DNA from: Nocardia brasiliensis ATCC 700358 | GTDB taxonomy: Bacteria; Actinomycetota; Actinomycetes; Mycobacteriales; Mycobacteriaceae | Assembly (NCBI RefSeq): GCF_000250675.2 | Contig: NC_018681.1 | Location: 2,356,001-2,420,000 of the forward strand | Direction: 5' to 3' | Length of the DNA stretch: 64,000 nt | Shown: in pieces, positions 51,113-59,190 of the stretch | How positions within the stretch are numbered: the stretch's first letter is position 1 | How the letters are laid out: each line of letters opens with the position of its first letter | Position numbers and translations under genes: made by a program | The notes under the pieces: model-generated | The model's input: only the letters and a program-made list of their open reading frames with translations | Databases searched by the model: none | Told to the model about the DNA's origin: nothing

Positions 51113-52510
51113 TTACCGTGGATACAGCTCCAGTAGGGCTTTCTTGTCCGGCTTCCCGCTCGCCGCGGTCGGGGCTTCCGGCACCACCGTGTAGGACTGC
51201 GGCACACTCGATTCCCCGAGTTCCGCGCGCACGAGGGCGGACAGTGCGATCGGGTCCGGCGTACGGCCCGGGCGCGGTACCACGAAGGCGTGCACCGCTT
51301 CACCGCGGCGGTCGTCCGGTGCGCCGACGACGTAGGCCTGGTCGATATCCGGGTGCCCGGCCAGCAGTCGTTCGATCGGACCCGCGTATACCGGCAGCGC
51401 GTCCACGATGATCACGTCACGCGCCCGGCCGGTCAGATAGAGATAGCCGTCCGCGAGGTAACCCAGGTCGCGGGTGCGTACCCAGCCGTCGACGAGGACG
51501 TCGGCGGTTTCGGCCGGGTCACCGAGATACTCGGACATCATGTACTCGTTGCGGACGTAGATCTCGCCGTCCCGAATGTCCACTGCGACACCGGGTAGCG
51601 GGCGACCGACCGAAGCGAGTACGCCGCTGTCGATCTCGGCGGGCGTCAACGCGGTCAAGCCGCCGGTCTCGGTCTGCCCGTACGCCTGATGCACCACTGG
51701 ACCGAGCACCCGCACCGCGTCCGCGAGCCGATGCGGAGCCAGTGGCGAGCCCGCCACCACCATGGCGCGCAGGCTGCTCGTGTCCCTCGGGGTGGCGCGC
51801 AGTGCGTCCAGCATCTGGTAGAGGCGGGGCACGTTCATGATCGTGGCGGTGATCCGCAGTCGCTCGATCACCTCTGGAAAGAGGTCTGTACCAACAGGTT
51901 CCGGGATGACCGCGGTGCCGCCACCCAGCAGACACAGCGCGAGATAGTCTTGCACCACCGCGCTGGCCAGGGTGCCGAACAGCAGATAGCGCTGCGCGCA
52001 GGCGGCGAGCGCGGCCGTCTCCGGGCTCCAGGTCTGCTTACCCCACGACCAATGCGCCGACATCGCCCGGTAGGTCTGCGCGCAGCCCTTCGGCAGACCG
52101 GTGGTGCCGCTCGTGTAGGCCACACGGGCGATGTCACCGGAACGCGCCTCGACCGTCACCGGCTGCGCCGGGCCCGCCAGGAGCGCGCGCACCTGCTCGT
52201 CGTCCAGAACCGCGTCCACCCCGTTGCTCAGCACATGCTGTAGCTGCCGCGCGCTGAGCCCCGGCCGCACCCCGACGACATGGCAGCCGAGGGTGTAGGC
52301 CGCCAGATACGCGGCCAGCGATTCGGCGCTGACGTCCACCATCATCGCCACGCCACGCCCGGGACCGAGCCCCCGCTCCCGCAGCCCGCCCGCGATAGCG
52401 CCCATCATCGCGAGCAACTGTCCCTTGGTGACGGTGCGCGAACCGTGCTCGACCACGACTTTTCCCGGTTCCACCTGCAACGCCCGCACGATCGACCCGG
52501 GAAAGCTCAC
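51113..52510 (-). CDS. Acyl-CoA synthetase / AMP-dependent ligase
   Basis: A 465-residue adenylate-forming ligase that activates a carboxylic acid with ATP and loads it on CoA or a carrier. Core motifs are VAYTSGTTGLPKGC (A3), HQAYGQTETGG (A5), VRTRDLGYLADGYLYLTGRARD (A7-A8, here as TRDLGYL and LTGRARD) and the catalytic lysine in TAASGKPDKK (A10). The GTG at 52510 is preferred: an upstream ATG at 52654 would sit inside the start codon of the divergent reductase gene and the stretch between is AT-rich. It is the first gene of the operon with monooxygenase, hydroxyacid oxidase and P450. The substrate acid is unknown. Confidence 0.88.
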   Translation of the reverse strand: MSFPGSIVRALQVEPGKVVVEHGSRTVTKGQLLAMMGAIAGGLRERGLGPGRGVAMMVDVSAESLAAYLAAYTLGCHVVGVRPGLSARQLQHVLSNGVDAVLDDEQVRALLAGPAQPVTVEARSGDIARVAYTSGTTGLPKGCAQTYRAMSAHWSWGKQTWSPETAALAACAQRYLLFGTLASAVVQDYLALCLLGGGTAVIPEPVGTDLFPEVIERLRITATIMNVPRLYQMLDALRATPRDTSSLRAMVVAGSPLAPHRLADAVRVLGPVVHQAYGQTETGGLTALTPAEIDSGVLASVGRPLPGVAVDIRDGEIYVRNEYMMSEYLGDPAETADVLVDGWVRTRDLGYLADGYLYLTGRARDVIIVDALPVYAGPIERLLAGHPDIDQAYVVGAPDDRRGEAVHAFVVPRPGRTPDPIALSALVRAELGESSVPQSYTVVPEAPTAASGKPDKKALLELYPR

Positions 52511-52652
52511 TCGACCATGATAAGAACTGCGCGGTCGGAATAGTTTGAGTTTCAACAAGTTTGGCCGGTTCGGCAAGTGGACCTGACCGGCGGCGCATAA
52601 TGTGTCCCACCCTGTCCGATGAGTTTCGCGCGTCCGGGAGGTCTGGTCAGTC

Positions 52653-53204
52653 ATGCGAAAACTGATTTATTCGTTCACCGTCTCTCTGGACGGCTTCATC
52701 AACGATCGGGACGGCAAGATCGACTGGTCGGATCCGGACGACGAACTGCACCAGTTCCACAACGACCGGTATCGCGAGATCGAGATCTCGCTGCACGGCC
52801 GTCGCCTGTACGAGTTGATGGCCGAATACTGGCCGCACGTGCCCGCGGATGCGTCGCCCATCGAGCGCGAGTTCGGCCGCCTCTGGACGGACAAGCCGAA
52901 AGTGGTCTTCTCCAGGACGCTCACGGAGGTCCAGTGGAACAGCACGTTGGTGCGGGAGAACGCGGTCGAGGAAGTCCGTAAATTGAAAGCCGACGGTGAC
53001 GGGGTGATGGAGGTCGGCGGCGCGGAGCTCGGCGCCGCGCTGATCCCGCACGGCCTCGTCGACGAGTACTGGCTGTTCGTCAGCCCGGTGGTCCTCGGCG
53101 GCGGCACCCCGCTGTTCCCCTTGCTGGACAAACGAATTCAGCTCCGCCTGGCCGAAACGAAACATTTCGACAAGGTGGTGCACATGCGCTACGTGCTCGA
53201 CTGA
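52653..53204 (+). CDS. RibD C-terminal / dihydrofolate reductase family protein
   Basis: A 183-residue protein of the DHFR-like RibD C-terminal family. It begins RKLIYSFTVSLDGFINDRDG, has SLHGRRLYELMAEYW and the nucleotide-binding VMEVGGAELGAAL, and ends with VSPVVLGGGTPLFP, all typical of the widespread YyaP/YwjB-type reductases. They bind NADPH; the substrate is usually unknown. Thymidylate or riboflavin pathway genes are absent here, so it is probably an accessory reductase. ATG 52653 is preceded by GGGAGG. It is divergent from the ligase operon, with 142 bases between the starts. Confidence 0.88.
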   Translation: MRKLIYSFTVSLDGFINDRDGKIDWSDPDDELHQFHNDRYREIEISLHGRRLYELMAEYWPHVPADASPIEREFGRLWTDKPKVVFSRTLTEVQWNSTLVRENAVEEVRKLKADGDGVMEVGGAELGAALIPHGLVDEYWLFVSPVVLGGGTPLFPLLDKRIQLRLAETKHFDKVVHMRYVLD

Positions 53205-53233
53205 CGTCCGCGACCGCACAGCACCGAACCGCC

Positions 53234-53716
53234 TCAGCTTCGAGTGCCGAGCAGCCATCCCCGCACATCGGCCAGCGCGGTGCCGCCGCTGTCGGCATCG
53301 ATGCCCGCGGCCAGGTCGGCTACGGAGACCTCGGCGAGCGCGCGTGACCATGCCTGCTGAGCGGTGGCCATGGTGCGGGCGATCGCGCACGGACGCGCAC
53401 ACTGCCCGGCGGGAATCCCGAGTGGTCCACGCTGCCGGATCTCCGCGCAGCGGTAGGCCGGTTCGGTCCCGTCGATCGCCTGCGTGATGTCGAGCACGCT
53501 GATCTGCGCGGCCGGTCGGGTGAGGGTGTATCCGCCGACCTGACCGGCCGTGGAGCGGACGATGCCCGCCCGGGACAAGGCCTGTAGGTGCTTTGCCGTG
53601 TACGCCGGCGGAGTGCCGTGCAGTTCGGCCAGCCGAGCCGCGGGTACCGGCTCGTGACTCTGGCTGAGCGTGACGCAGCTGTGCAGGGCCCACTCCACAC
53701 CGTTCGACATCTTCAC
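53234..53716 (-). CDS. Rrf2 family transcriptional regulator
   Basis: A 160-residue Rrf2-type winged-helix regulator. The N terminus (MSNGVEWALHSCVTLSQSHE) and the recognition region (YTAKHLQALSRAGIVRSTAG) are typical, as is GGYTLTRPAAQISVLDITQAI in pieces. Three cysteines (Cys in YRCAEIRQ, GQCARPCAIA) match the positions that hold an Fe-S cluster or redox switch in NsrR/IscR relatives, so a redox or nitrosative signal is plausible. GTG 53716 is used, ATG 53710 being an alternative. It is divergent from an exporter gene and faces two matching operator repeats. Confidence 0.85.
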   Translation of the reverse strand: MKMSNGVEWALHSCVTLSQSHEPVPAARLAELHGTPPAYTAKHLQALSRAGIVRSTAGQVGGYTLTRPAAQISVLDITQAIDGTEPAYRCAEIRQRGPLGIPAGQCARPCAIARTMATAQQAWSRALAEVSVADLAAGIDADSGGTALADVRGWLLGTRS

Positions 53717-53733
53717 GCACCCATCGTACCGAT

Positions 53734-53754
53734 CTCGGACATGAGATATCCGAG
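53734..53754. promoter_or_regulatory. Rrf2 operator candidate 1
   Basis: CTCGGACA-TGAGA-TATCCGAG, an 8-5-8 inverted repeat with a single mismatch, lies 18 bases upstream of the Rrf2 start. The matching copy at 53766 and the divergent layout make it the probable site of autoregulation. Confidence 0.55.
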
Positions 53755-53765
53755 ATGTGATAGAA

Positions 53766-53786
53766 CTCGGATAGAAATTATCCGAG
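53766..53786. promoter_or_regulatory. Rrf2 operator candidate 2
   Basis: CTCGGATA-GAAAT-TATCCGAG is a perfect 8-5-8 inverted repeat that ends 19 bases before the exporter start. It is centred 32 bases (about three helical turns) from the first copy, so both may be bound together. Confidence 0.6.
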
Positions 53787-53804
53787 ATCAACACTGAGGT
53801 ACTC

Positions 53805-54995
53805 ATGACAGGCATTGCGTCCCGCACCTCGCTGGGAGCCGCCGCGGTCGCGTTGTTCGCCGCCGCCGCGAACCTGCGTCCGGCCATCGCGGCCGTCTCG
53901 CCGCTGGTGGACCGCATCCAGACCGACCTGGATCTGTCCGCGACCGGCGTGGCATTGCTGACGACCGTTCCTACGCTGGCGATGGGCGTCTGCGCGCCGC
54001 TGGGCGCCTATGTGGGACGTCGCTACGGATTGCAGCGCGGGGTGCTGCTCGGGCTCGCGATCATCGCGATCGCCACGGCGGCCCGCTCGGCCGGCGCGTC
54101 CACCTGGCTGCAATTGAGCAGTGCGGCGATCGTGGGGGCCGGTATCGCGATCGCGCAGACCCTGTTGCCTGCCGTGGTCAAAACGCGTTTCGCCGATCGA
54201 GCCGCCCTGGTGACCGGCATCTACACCGCAGGTCTCGGACTGGGCGGAGCGGTGGCGGCCGGTGTCAGCGCGCCGTTGGCCGACCTGCTGGGCTCCTGGC
54301 CGGGGGCGCTGGCCTCGTGGTCGGTCCTCGCGGTGGCGGGGATGGTGCTGTGGTCCGGTGCGAAAGGTGCGCTGGGACTGGATGGTGTTGCCGCCCTTGC
54401 GGGTCCGGCGACCCGCGGTCTGCCCTGGCGCAGCGGTTCGGCGTGGCGGATCACCGTACTGTCGGCGGTCAACTCGGCGCTGTATTACTGCGAATTGGCC
54501 TGGGTCGCACCGCTGCTGCACAACAGTGGGGGCTACAGCGCGGCCGCATCCGGCGTCATGCTGACGGTCATGATCGCCATCCAGGTCGTCGCGATGCCGG
54601 CCGTGCCGCTGCTGCTCGGTGAGCGCGAGGACAAGCGTGGCGGCCTCGCGGTCACCATGATCGTCACTGCCGCAGGCTTTCTGGGCTTGGCCCTCGCGCC
54701 GGACACGGCGACGTGGGTGTGGATCGTCGCCCTCGGCGTCGGGCACGGCGGCCTCTTCACGCTCGTGCTGACCATGCCGGTGCTGGTGAGCCGCGACCCC
54801 GGTGAAGCTGGACGGATCAGTGCGCTGGCGTTCTTCGTCGGCTACGGCAGTGCCGCCTCGGCTCCCGTGCTGGTGGGCGTACTGCGGGACAGCACAGGCG
54901 ATTTCCGGCTCGCCTTCGCCCTGCTGGCCGGGCTCGGCCTGCTCACCCTGCTGCCCATCCGCCACTTACGACCCGCCCTGAACCGAAAGGCTTGA
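53805..54995 (+). CDS. MFS exporter, CynX/NimT type
   Basis: A 396-residue major facilitator with about twelve membrane helices. ANLRPAIAAVSPLVDRIQ at the N terminus and LTTVPTLAMGVCAPLGAYVGRR match the CynX/NimT (cyanate and 2-nitroimidazole) transporter family. Members export or import small organic compounds; the substrate is unknown. ATG 53805 is preceded by GAGGT. It is followed after three bases by a nitroreductase gene on the same strand, so both are likely one operon under the Rrf2 regulator. An export role for a reactive nitrogen-containing compound is inferred. Confidence 0.85.
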   Translation: MTGIASRTSLGAAAVALFAAAANLRPAIAAVSPLVDRIQTDLDLSATGVALLTTVPTLAMGVCAPLGAYVGRRYGLQRGVLLGLAIIAIATAARSAGASTWLQLSSAAIVGAGIAIAQTLLPAVVKTRFADRAALVTGIYTAGLGLGGAVAAGVSAPLADLLGSWPGALASWSVLAVAGMVLWSGAKGALGLDGVAALAGPATRGLPWRSGSAWRITVLSAVNSALYYCELAWVAPLLHNSGGYSAAASGVMLTVMIAIQVVAMPAVPLLLGEREDKRGGLAVTMIVTAAGFLGLALAPDTATWVWIVALGVGHGGLFTLVLTMPVLVSRDPGEAGRISALAFFVGYGSAASAPVLVGVLRDSTGDFRLAFALLAGLGLLTLLPIRHLRPALNRKA

Positions 54996-54998
54996 ACG

Positions 54999-55592
54999 AT
55001 GGAATTCACCGAAGTACTGCGTGGCCGCCGGATGGTGCGCCACTACCGGCCCGATCCGGTGCCCGCGGAGACGCTGCGGCAGGTGGTGCGGGTCGTGCGT
55101 CGCGCCCCCAGCGCCGGATACAGCCAAGGCCATCGACTGGTTGTGATCACCGATCCGGTCGTGCGCGGGCAGTTGGCGGCGGTCGCCGAGCCCTGGTATC
55201 TCGAACACGGTCATCAACCGTGGATCTCGCAAGCCCCGGTGCACATCGCCCTCGGGATACGCGAGGCGTCCTATCACGAGCGCTACACCGAATCCGACAA
55301 ACTCACCGACGGCGCCGAAATCCCTTGGCCCGTCCCGTTCTGGTGGTTCGACGCCGGCGCGCTGTTCACGCTCCTGCAACTCGCCGCGATCGACGCGGGA
55401 CTGACCACTGGCTTCTACAGTCCCGCCCCGCCCGACGAACTCGACGCCCTCGCGAAGATCGCCCAGCTACCAGACGACGTCGCCCTCGTCGGCATCCTCA
55501 CCCTCGGCTATCCCGCAGACCCGGACGCCGCACCCGACCGTCGCCTCGCCGACCGCCGCAAACCGCTCGAAGAGCTGGTGGTCTGGCGGTGA
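54999..55592 (+). CDS. Nitroreductase family protein
   Basis: A 197-residue FMN-binding nitroreductase-fold protein. It starts MEFTEVLRGRRMVRHYRPDPV, with the FMN-phosphate arginines in RGRRMVRHY and RRAPSAGYSQGHR. It later has ALFTLLQLAAIDAGLTTGFY and ends AAPDRRLADRRKPLEELVVW. Such proteins reduce nitro groups, quinones or enones with NAD(P)H. It sits three bases after the exporter gene in the same operon. Redox sensing by the Rrf2 regulator would fit this pair. The convergent ACP gene lies 81 bases downstream; no terminator was recognised between them. Confidence 0.88.
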   Translation: MEFTEVLRGRRMVRHYRPDPVPAETLRQVVRVVRRAPSAGYSQGHRLVVITDPVVRGQLAAVAEPWYLEHGHQPWISQAPVHIALGIREASYHERYTESDKLTDGAEIPWPVPFWWFDAGALFTLLQLAAIDAGLTTGFYSPAPPDELDALAKIAQLPDDVALVGILTLGYPADPDAAPDRRLADRRKPLEELVVWR

Positions 55593-55673
55593 GCTGGACC
55601 GGGAGCGGTCGATGATCTGATTCTGGTTTGTCGTGACGACGGTCGTGAAGGAGCTGGCGCGGCGTTGTGCCGG

Positions 55674-55946
55674 CTACTCGGCGCCACTGACATTCGTGGA
55701 CTTTGCCGCGACGAGTTCCAGTACCGCGCGCGGGGTTTCGAGCGCGTCTGCTTCAGCGTTGCTGATCGTGATGTGGTAGTTGTCGCTGATCATCAGCACC
55801 ATTTCGACGCGAGCCAGGGAGTCGATTTCCAGTTCCTCGAACGTCCGGTCCAGTTCGTGTTCAGGTAGTTCCACGATGATCTTCGGTGGCCCGTCTCCGA
55901 AGTTGATCACCTGGGTAAGGATTCGCTCCAGATCTGCCGGCGTCAT
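55674..55946 (-). CDS. Acyl carrier protein (last gene of the DAR-like cluster)
   Basis: A 90-residue acyl carrier protein. The phosphopantetheine serine is Ser43 in LEIDSLARVE. The N terminus is longer than usual and contains INFGDGPPKIIVELPEHEL before the typical helix. The ATG is at 55946. It is the last gene of the seven-gene cluster and lies 36 bases after the methyltransferase stop. It carries a growing acyl chain as a thioester. It differs from the second ACP at 60315-60590, so the two probably feed different chain-building enzymes. Confidence 0.9.
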   Translation of the reverse strand: MTPADLERILTQVINFGDGPPKIIVELPEHELDRTFEELEIDSLARVEMVLMISDNYHITISNAEADALETPRAVLELVAAKSTNVSGAE

Positions 55947-55982
55947 TGTCGCTCAGTGCCTTTCGTTCGACTTCGGACGTGT

Positions 55983-57011
55983 TCACCGATGGGGGAGAGT
56001 GGCGATCAGGGCGTTGTTGACGGTGGGCAGATCGAGTGGGACGAGTTCGATGCCGGTGAATCCTGCGCGGGCGAGAGCGGCGGTGTGTTCTGCGGTGGAA
56101 TAGCTTCTGCCGTGTTCGGTTTCGATGACCATGTTGAGCCCCATCAGCGCGGCGTCGGCGGGTCCGGACTTGTCGTCGGCGAGCATCAGTTCGGTGATGA
56201 TGATCAGCCCGCCGGGCGGGAGCGCTGCGGCGGCTTTGCCAAGCAGCATGTCCACGACGTCAGGGCCCCAGTCGTGGAGCACCGAGGACAGCAAGATCGC
56301 GTCGTGCCCCGCGGGGAGGTCCGGGTCGGTCAAGAAGTCACCGGCCACACTGGTAATTCGGTCGGACAGATCGGCTTCGGTGATCCAGACAGGAGTACGG
56401 GCGGCGATCGTCGGCAGGTCGTAGACCGTGCACCGCAAGTGCGGGATTTCCCGGCACAGGGCTATGACGTGTGAGCCGGTCGCGCCACCTACGTCGAGCA
56501 GGCGCTGACGGTTCGTCAGAGCGCGAACCGTATGGGCGAGCGCTGTGCCGGTCGCGAGTCCCGCGGAGTGAATGGCCGACCAGAATTCGCTGAGGCGGGG
56601 ATCGTCGACATCGAACGCGGAGGCATGACCGCCTTCGGTATCCCACGTGACGGGCTGGTCGGTGCGGAGCACCTCGGGTAGCCGGTACCAGGATTGGTAT
56701 TCCTGACTGTGGATGAAGCGGATGAATCCGCCCAGGTACCCCGGTTGATCAGGTAGCAGACACGCGCGAGTGGTCGGCGTGAGTTCATAGGTGCCGTCGG
56801 CATGGCGGACAATCAGCCCCAATGCCGTACAGGCGGCGAGGAGTTGGCCGGTGGGGCGTTCAGCTGTCTGCAACTTGGCAGCGATGTCGTGCGCCCGCAG
56901 GCCATGGTCGACGTCCAGAACGGCGAACAGGTCGACGTCCAAGGCCGCGGCCAGCGTGTTGGAGGCCCAGAATCCGGTGGCTATGCGCAGGATCTCGGTG
57001 GGATCGGTCAT
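55983..57011 (-). CDS. SAM-dependent O-methyltransferase
   Basis: A 342-residue methyltransferase of the plant/actinobacterial O-methyltransferase 2 family, as found in antibiotic clusters. The N-terminal dimerisation domain is helical (FWASNTLAAALDVDLFAVLD). The SAM pocket shows LLDVGGATGSHVIALCRE, CTVYDLPTI and VAGDFLTDPDLPAGHDA. The catalytic histidine is in SVLHDWGPDVV. It would methylate a phenolic hydroxyl of the cluster product. ATG 57011 overlaps the ketosynthase stop by ATGA. This fits an O-methylated resorcinol-type product, by inference. Confidence 0.9.
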   Translation of the reverse strand: MTDPTEILRIATGFWASNTLAAALDVDLFAVLDVDHGLRAHDIAAKLQTAERPTGQLLAACTALGLIVRHADGTYELTPTTRACLLPDQPGYLGGFIRFIHSQEYQSWYRLPEVLRTDQPVTWDTEGGHASAFDVDDPRLSEFWSAIHSAGLATGTALAHTVRALTNRQRLLDVGGATGSHVIALCREIPHLRCTVYDLPTIAARTPVWITEADLSDRITSVAGDFLTDPDLPAGHDAILLSSVLHDWGPDVVDMLLGKAAAALPPGGLIIITELMLADDKSGPADAALMGLNMVIETEHGRSYSTAEHTAALARAGFTGIELVPLDLPTVNNALIATLPHR

Positions 57012-58255
57012 GTGTCGGCACTTTCTGGGTAGCGGCGGACGACGAGGGTTGCGTTGTGGCCGCCGAAGGCCAGCGACGTCGACATCGCGACATTGATCGG
57101 CAGGCGGCGGGCAACGTTCGGGGTGTAGTCCAGATCGCAGGCGGGGTCGGGGTCGTTGTAGTTGATCGTGGGCGGGACGGTCTGATGCCGACATGCCAGA
57201 CAGCAGAGAGCGGCTTCCACCGCACCGGTCGCTCCAAGCATGTGACCTGTCATGGATTTGGTTGACGAGATCGCCACGCTGTGTGCGTGGGCGCCGAATG
57301 CCGTTTTGATCGCGAGGGTTTCGGCGGCATCGTTGAGACGGGTCGAGGTTCCGTGCGCATTGATGTACCCGACCTCGGGCGGGGTGAGATCCGCATCGCG
57401 GAGCGCTCTGGAGATGGTCAGGGCAGCAGCCGCGCCGGTGGGGTCCGGTGCGGTGAGGTGATGGTGATCGGTGCCCGCCGCGTATCCGCGAACCTCCGCG
57501 TGAATGGTGGCGTGCCGGGCAATTGCCGAGTCCAGGTCCTCGAGCACCAGGATCGCGGCCCCCTCGGCGAGTACGAATCCGTCGCGATGGAGGGTGAACG
57601 GGCGACTGGCGCGGGCCGGATCGTCATTGCGCCGGCTCAGGGCGCGCATGTTCGCGAACCCGGCAAGGAACCATCGTGCGATCGGCGCTTCGGTGCCGCC
57701 GGCCACGCACATGTCGGTGTAGCCGTCGGCGACCAGCTGGAAACCCTGCCCGACCGCATCGGCTCCCGAGGAACAGGCGGTAGTGGGGCTATAGGACGGG
57801 CCGTCGAAACGATAGCGCCGTGCTACGGCCGATGCGCACGCATTGGGCACTATCGCCGGAAGCAGCGTCGGAGATACGTGCTGCGGACTGATCTGTGCGG
57901 CGGATACGCCGGTACTGAGCGACGCGATACCGCCTTCACCGGAGGCGATGATCGTGGCGACGCGTTGCGGCAGCGCGCCAGGTGCGGCGTCATCGAGAGC
58001 CAGCTGGGCGGCGGCGATTCCCAGTTGGCTGAACCGATCATATAGTCGGCGTTCCTTCGGATCGAGCCAGTCCGCGGCATCGAATCCAGCAACCTGACCG
58101 GCGATGCGCACCGGAAGGTCGGTGACGTCGATTCCGCTGATCGGACCGATCCCCGATTGCCCGGCGAGGCAGGCTTTCCACACGGTGTCTGTGCCGATTC
58201 CCAAAGGTGTGACCAGCCCGATTCCTGTGACGACAACCCGCCGCCGGTCGGTCAT
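57008..58255 (-). CDS. Beta-ketoacyl synthase (FabF/KS-alpha type)
   Basis: A 415-residue condensing enzyme with the complete Cys-His-His triad: Cys161 in TTACSSGADA, His301 in NAHGTST and His338 in MTGHMLGA. The N terminus RRVVVTGIGLVTPLGIGTD and FVLAEGAAILVLEDL are typical of KAS II and type II PKS ketosynthases. It elongates an acyl chain on one of the two cluster ACPs with decarboxylation of malonyl-ACP. There is no chain-length-factor partner in the window, so the type II PKS heterodimer is not expected. It is coupled by ATGA overlaps to the methyltransferase and DarA-like genes. Confidence 0.92.
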   Translation of the reverse strand: MTDRRRVVVTGIGLVTPLGIGTDTVWKACLAGQSGIGPISGIDVTDLPVRIAGQVAGFDAADWLDPKERRLYDRFSQLGIAAAQLALDDAAPGALPQRVATIIASGEGGIASLSTGVSAAQISPQHVSPTLLPAIVPNACASAVARRYRFDGPSYSPTTACSSGADAVGQGFQLVADGYTDMCVAGGTEAPIARWFLAGFANMRALSRRNDDPARASRPFTLHRDGFVLAEGAAILVLEDLDSAIARHATIHAEVRGYAAGTDHHHLTAPDPTGAAAALTISRALRDADLTPPEVGYINAHGTSTRLNDAAETLAIKTAFGAHAHSVAISSTKSMTGHMLGATGAVEAALCCLACRHQTVPPTINYNDPDPACDLDYTPNVARRLPINVAMSTSLAFGGHNATLVVRRYPESADT

Positions 58256-59190
58256 GGCCCTGCTCCGGCACCTGCTACGACTGGCTCGAGGCTGGCCGCG
58301 ACTCGTGCGGCGGTGTCGGGTGCGGCGGCGAGACGGCGCATGCGAATCGGCAAAGACAGCACAGTCCCGAGCAGCCAGACCACGAAGCTCACCAAGAGTG
58401 CTCTGCGTCGTAGTCCGGCAGGCGGTGAAGCTGCGCGGATGAAGCTGCTCCAGCGCTGAAAGCGTGGTGTGACGGCGAGGTCCACAGCAGCGGCGAGTAC
58501 ATCGATCGGTGCCGCACGCTCATTGGCGAGCACCACACGTACATGGTCTGCCACTTCGTCGGATGCGGCGGCGGCGAGCTGCTCGGCCAGCACTCGGCCG
58601 AGGCGTTCGAGGCGGGCGTATTCATCGGGCCCGACGCCAGCCGGCGGGAACCGGCCGAATGCTTCGCTACGTCCGGTGATCAACCACCGCAGGGTGGTGA
58701 CCATCGTCTGCTCCGGTGCGTGGGTATCGGTGGCGGCCACAGTCCCCAGATGGCGGCCGCCGGCATCGGTGATCCGGTGGTACAGGTCGAGTGCCGCCGC
58801 GTACCACATGTTCCGACAGGCGAAGACGACCAGGACATCGCGTCCGCGCAACTGCGGGCGCAGCCGCGAGATCATGGCGCGGACCGGGAGTGACGGCGCG
58901 AGAAACCACACCTGTGCACCGATGATGAGTAGATCGCCTGGTCGACAGGGCGGTAACTCGATTTGTTGTACTTCGATATCGGCTGTCGGGTCGGCAGCCG
59001 CGGGGAACACCGACACGAACTGTCGCAGCGACCAGGGAAAGGGGAATGGTGCCCGTGGGACGATCTCGTGTCGCTCGACCCGCCATCCGGACTGCGCGAG
59101 TGGCTGCACGAGGGTGTCGAGGACCGTGCCGAGCTGGCCGGTCTGGGAGAACCACACGACTGATGCCGTGTGCGCAGTACGGTCAGTCAT
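58252..59190 (-). CDS. DarA-like (dialkylresorcinol) enzyme, flavodoxin-like
   Basis: A 312-residue protein with a flavodoxin-like N terminus: VVWFSQTGQLGTVLDTLVQP, then IVPRAPFPFPWSLRQFVSVF. The SQTGQL phosphate loop and the PFPFPW block are characteristic of DarA, the protein known from dialkylresorcinol clusters that takes part in ring formation. The C terminus has one hydrophobic helix (LLVSFVVWLLGTVLSLPI), so membrane association is possible. It overlaps the ketosynthase by ATGA and the DarB-like gene by 8 bases. Assignment rests on recalled motifs, not on a search. The exact chemistry of DarA proteins is not clear from the sequence. Confidence 0.75.
   Translation of the reverse strand: MTDRTAHTASVVWFSQTGQLGTVLDTLVQPLAQSGWRVERHEIVPRAPFPFPWSLRQFVSVFPAAADPTADIEVQQIELPPCRPGDLLIIGAQVWFLAPSLPVRAMISRLRPQLRGRDVLVVFACRNMWYAAALDLYHRITDAGGRHLGTVAATDTHAPEQTMVTTLRWLITGRSEAFGRFPPAGVGPDEYARLERLGRVLAEQLAAAASDEVADHVRVVLANERAAPIDVLAAAVDLAVTPRFQRWSSFIRAASPPAGLRRRALLVSFVVWLLGTVLSLPIRMRRLAAAPDTAARVAASLEPVVAGAGAGP

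Noticed and set aside
57008..58255. Type II PKS minimal set
   Set aside because: There is no chain-length-factor partner, cyclase or ketoreductase; DarA-like and DarB-like neighbours explain the ketosynthase better.
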